Below, piece after piece: positions 61,794 to 64,000 of a stretch of 64,000 nucleotides of DNA. A program made the translations under genes and the position numbers. A model generated the notes under the pieces. The model was not told the DNA's origin. It ran no database searches and saw nothing but the letters and a program-made list of their open reading frames with translations. Source of the DNA: Sporosarcina sp. D27 (GTDB lineage: Bacteria > Bacillota > Bacilli > Bacillales_A > Planococcaceae); NCBI RefSeq assembly GCF_000586555.1, contig NZ_AZUC01000046.1, positions 310,001 to 374,000 of the forward strand. The letters run 5' to 3'. Position 1 is the first letter of the stretch. The number at the start of each line of letters is the position of its first letter.

Positions 61794-62843
61794 TTAACTG
61801 ATTAACTGCTGCACAAGTTTTTTGTTACGTTCTTTAAAGACATCGTTGTGCGAGCTCACCATTCCTGCTTGGGATGCTTTTGGATCTAAATACATTTTTG
61901 CACTATTTACAGCGTTTGCAGCGTCTTGGAATGCCCCCGCGATAAGATTGACTTTACTTTCATGGAAAAGAACATCTCCAGCAGCAAAGATTCCAGGAAC
62001 AGAAGTCCCGCTCATTGGTGTTCCGGCAATTCGGTGATCGTTTGTAAGTGCAAGGTTCGCTTCACTGCCTCCTATTAATGAGGTATCCACTTCATATCCA
62101 TGGTTAATAACCACATCGTCAACTTCCAGAGTCAATCCGGATTCTTCTAGACAATGTTTTAATTCCACTTTTTCGATTGAATGGTGATCAGCTGATGCAA
62201 TCAATTTGTCTATCCGTGTATTAAAGTGGCACACTACTTTACTCTGTAGCAATTGCTGAACTTGTGCTTCATGTCCATTCAAGTCACATTTCCGATATGT
62301 TAAAATCACCTCTTTAGCAATAGGCTCAAGCTCATTAGCCCAGTCGATTGCAGCATTTCCTCCACCGGAAATCAGAACACGTTTGCCTTTAAAGTGCTGC
62401 AGTGACTTTACTGTGTAATGTAAATTCGAGACTTCGAACCGCTCGGCTCCTTCTATTTCCACCTTTTGTGGCTTTAAAATACCTCCACCCACAGCAAGTA
62501 TGACAGTTCTACTGTAGTGTTTAACACCCAAAGCGGTAGTCAAGACAAAATTTCCTTCATCATCTTTTTCAATGCCTGTTACTTTTTCATTCAAGATAAC
62601 TTCGGGGGTGAATGTCATACCTTGCTCCACTAACTTCTCAATCATTTCAGCTGCTGGTGCTGGCGTAACTCCACCTATGTCCCAAATCATTTTCTCTTGG
62701 TAAACATGCAGTTTCCCGCCTAATTCCGGTTGAAATTCAATGATCTTAGTGGACATTCCACGTAATCCACTATAAAAAGCAGCATATAATCCTGCTGGCC
62801 CTCCGCCAATGATCGTCACATCTACAATTGATGTTTGAGACAT
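61794..62843 (-). CDS. ycgT: YcgT/YumC-like ferredoxin--NADP+ reductase
   Basis: 349 residues of the thioredoxin-reductase-like fold: FAD motif IIGGGPAGLYAAFYSGLRG, NADPH motif LISGGGNAAIDWA, and late FAD motif GIFAAGDVL. There is no CxxC redox pair, as in bacterial YumC/YcgT ferredoxin/flavodoxin reductases. YcgT is the Fur-controlled paralogue in Bacillus; here a Fur box overlaps its promoter, which argues for ycgT rather than yumC. It may supply electrons for iron release from siderophores; inferred from context. Confidence 0.88.
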   Translation of the reverse strand: MSQTSIVDVTIIGGGPAGLYAAFYSGLRGMSTKIIEFQPELGGKLHVYQEKMIWDIGGVTPAPAAEMIEKLVEQGMTFTPEVILNEKVTGIEKDDEGNFVLTTALGVKHYSRTVILAVGGGILKPQKVEIEGAERFEVSNLHYTVKSLQHFKGKRVLISGGGNAAIDWANELEPIAKEVILTYRKCDLNGHEAQVQQLLQSKVVCHFNTRIDKLIASADHHSIEKVELKHCLEESGLTLEVDDVVINHGYEVDTSLIGGSEANLALTNDHRIAGTPMSGTSVPGIFAAGDVLFHESKVNLIAGAFQDAANAVNSAKMYLDPKASQAGMVSSHNDVFKERNKKLVQQLIS

Positions 62844-62866
62844 ACTTCATCCCCCTAAATTTATAT

Positions 62867-62895
62867 TTGACTTCTTTAGGATCACTCTTTATAGT
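62867..62895 (+). promoter_or_regulatory. Promoter of the siderophore ABC operon
   Basis: TTGACT and TATAGT separated by 17 nt; the start would fall just before the Fur box. Confidence 0.65.
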
Positions 62896-62898
62896 AGC

Positions 62899-62927
62899 AT
62901 TATACCGATAATGAGAATCATTATCAA
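62899..62927 (-). promoter_or_regulatory. Promoter of ycgT, overlapped by the Fur box
   Basis: TTGATA and TATAAT separated by exactly 17 nt on the minus strand. The operator occupies the spacer, so bound Fur would exclude RNA polymerase. Confidence 0.7.
62907..62925. promoter_or_regulatory. Fur box shared by ycgT and the siderophore operon
   Basis: GATAATGAGAATCATTATC differs at one position from the classical GATAATGATAATCATTATC. It lies between two divergent promoters. Confidence 0.92.
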
Positions 62928-62961
62928 CGATTATTGTGAATTAAAGATTGGAGTGCTCCGA

Positions 62962-63753
62962 ATGGTACGTTTGGCAACTGAAAACTTACAGATTGCTTAC
63001 GGTGAACAAATCATCGTGGACGACCTATCCGTTACGATTCCGAATAAGAAAATAACTGCGATCATCGGGGCTAACGGATGTGGAAAGTCGACTTTTTTGA
63101 AAGGGATGACCCGTCTCATTCCCCGCCATTCAGGGAAGGTATTGTTGGACGGGGGGGATATTGCCGATCATAAGACAAAGGCGCTAGCTAGAAAAATGGC
63201 AATTCTTCCTCAAACGCAAGAAGCTGCGAGTGGTCTAACGGTGTCGGAACTCGTTTCTTATGGTAGATTCCCCTATCAAACAGGACTAGGTCGGTTGACA
63301 GCAAGTGATTTCGATGTCATTAATTGGGCACTTGAGGTTACAAATACGGATTCTTTTCGTGATCGTCAAGTGGATGCGCTTTCAGGTGGTCAGCGTCAGA
63401 GGGTCTGGATTGCAATGGCGCTTGCACAAGAAACGGACATCATTTTTCTTGATGAACCGACAACGTATTTGGACTTGGCACATCAGTTAGAAGTTCTTGA
63501 ACTACTACAGAAATTGAATGTCGAGCAGGAACGAACCATTATCATGGTGTTACATGATTTAAATCAGGCAGCCCGCTTCGCTGATTATTTAATAGCGATG
63601 AAAGATGGGAAGATTATTAAAGCGGGTTCTTCTGAAGAAGTGATAGAACATACGACTTTGCGTGAAGTTTTTAGGATTGACGCAGAAATCGGAATGGATC
63701 CAAGAAGTGGTAAACCGATGTGTATTACATACGATTTATTAAAAGGAGATTAA
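62962..63753 (+). CDS. Iron-siderophore ABC transporter ATP-binding protein (YusV/FhuC-like)
   Basis: 263 residues: Walker A GANGCGKST, Q-loop ILPQTQEAASGLTV, signature LSGGQRQRVWIAMALAQ, Walker B IIFLDEPTTYLDLAHQ, and the switch His in VLHDLNQA. The length and DLAHQLEVLELL block fit the FecCD-partnering ATPases of siderophore uptake. The start is ATG 62962 after TTGGAGTG; the frame begins inside the Fur box and is not translated there. It is the first gene of the operon, with the binding lipoprotein 4 bp downstream. Confidence 0.93.
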   Translation: MVRLATENLQIAYGEQIIVDDLSVTIPNKKITAIIGANGCGKSTFLKGMTRLIPRHSGKVLLDGGDIADHKTKALARKMAILPQTQEAASGLTVSELVSYGRFPYQTGLGRLTASDFDVINWALEVTNTDSFRDRQVDALSGGQRQRVWIAMALAQETDIIFLDEPTTYLDLAHQLEVLELLQKLNVEQERTIIMVLHDLNQAARFADYLIAMKDGKIIKAGSSEEVIEHTTLREVFRIDAEIGMDPRSGKPMCITYDLLKGD

Positions 63754-63757
63754 TAAC

Positions 63758-64000
63758 ATGAAAAAGGCACTATTATTCTTAACACTTGCACTGGTACTTG
63801 TTCTAGGAGCTTGCTCTTCGAAAAATGAGGATGCTTCTAAAGAACCTGAGAAAGATGGACCAACGACAGATTCAGGAACGATTACCTATGAATCTGAAGA
63901 TGGCCCCATAGAAGTTCCAGCAAATCCACAGCGAGTTGTCGTTTTGTCATCATTTGCAGGACATGTTATGTCACTTGACGTTCCTATTGTAGGTGTGGAC
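63758..64000 (+). CDS. Iron-siderophore binding lipoprotein (partial, 3' end outside the window)
   Basis: The 81 codons present encode a lipoprotein signal (VLVLGACSSKNE), an acidic linker, and the start of a type III periplasmic binding domain (EVPANPQRVVVLSSFAGHVM, then PIVGVD), most like hydroxamate-type FhuD proteins. ATG after AAAAGGAG. It delivers ferric siderophore to the membrane permease that should follow outside the window. Confidence 0.88.
   Translation, partial: MKKALLFLTLALVLVLGACSSKNEDASKEPEKDGPTTDSGTITYESEDGPIEVPANPQRVVVLSSFAGHVMSLDVPIVGVD

Noticed and set aside
1..64000. CRISPR arrays, rRNA and tRNA genes
   Set aside because: No regularly spaced identical repeats of CRISPR type (the TTTATGAGCAC units are too short, degenerate and lack unique spacers), and no tRNA- or rRNA-like sequence noticed.

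Overview
The window is low-GC Gram-positive chromosomal DNA. AGGAGG-type ribosome sites, lipoprotein signal peptides, a glmS ribozyme, LCP, YitT, YunC, YxcD, HmoB and YjlC-Ndh homologues, an intracellular subtilisin and Vpr-type proteases all point to Bacillales. The mix fits a Planococcaceae-like genus such as Sporosarcina or a relative, but that is an inference from gene content because no rRNA or tRNA gene is present.

Layout. (1) 0-23 kb is mostly ordinary core genome: an ankyrin lipoprotein (cut by the window edge), a LysR regulator, a lipoprotein/two-component operon whose sensor kinase is frameshifted, PhzF, ribozyme-controlled glmS, yjlC-ndh, small DUF1540/YxcD proteins, lipoprotein SodC, HmoB, YunC, a YitT-family protein behind a likely attenuator, an LCP protein, and a three-gene operon built around a 1274-residue SF1 helicase with long coiled coils. 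(2) 23-37.5 kb is an accessory array. Short, unrelated, mostly minus-strand genes (DUF3888, membrane proteins, a ParB-like protein, GNAT, methyltransferase, nucleotidyltransferase, CPBP protease, a dead GNAT) are separated by related spacer repeats that sit 4-25 bp after a gene's stop codon, as in a gene-cassette array. Two regulator/MFS pairs (ArsR-type and AraC-type) and several decayed genes are interspersed. (3) 37.6-53 kb is bracketed by two direct copies of a roughly 0.7 kb segment and is full of duplications and relics. It holds a trypsin-nuclease fusion, a type I toxin (Hol_Tox-like) with a second orphan copy of its 3' module, IspA, an IS1182-type relic, two nearly identical NarL-type response regulators, a Vpr-like protease carrying cohesin-like and dockerin-like modules plus a relic of a second one, and a large sensor kinase. 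(4) 53-64 kb returns to ordinary genes: a BCCT transporter/CocE hydrolase operon with a divergent TetR regulator, a DUF4309 lipoprotein, an HD-GYP/adenylate cyclase second-messenger operon, DUF3307, and a Fur-box-controlled divergent pair, a YcgT-like reductase facing a siderophore ABC operon cut by the window edge.

How it works together. Cell-surface and proteolytic functions dominate the 38-53 kb block (Vpr-like protease beside its probable two-component system; IspA; protease-nuclease). Iron and redox functions recur (Ndh, HmoB, SodC, YcgT, siderophore uptake). The points most worth following up are the cassette-like array, the repeat-bounded block with the protease-nuclease fusion and the type I toxin, the yitT leader attenuator, and the coiled-coil SF1 helicase operon.
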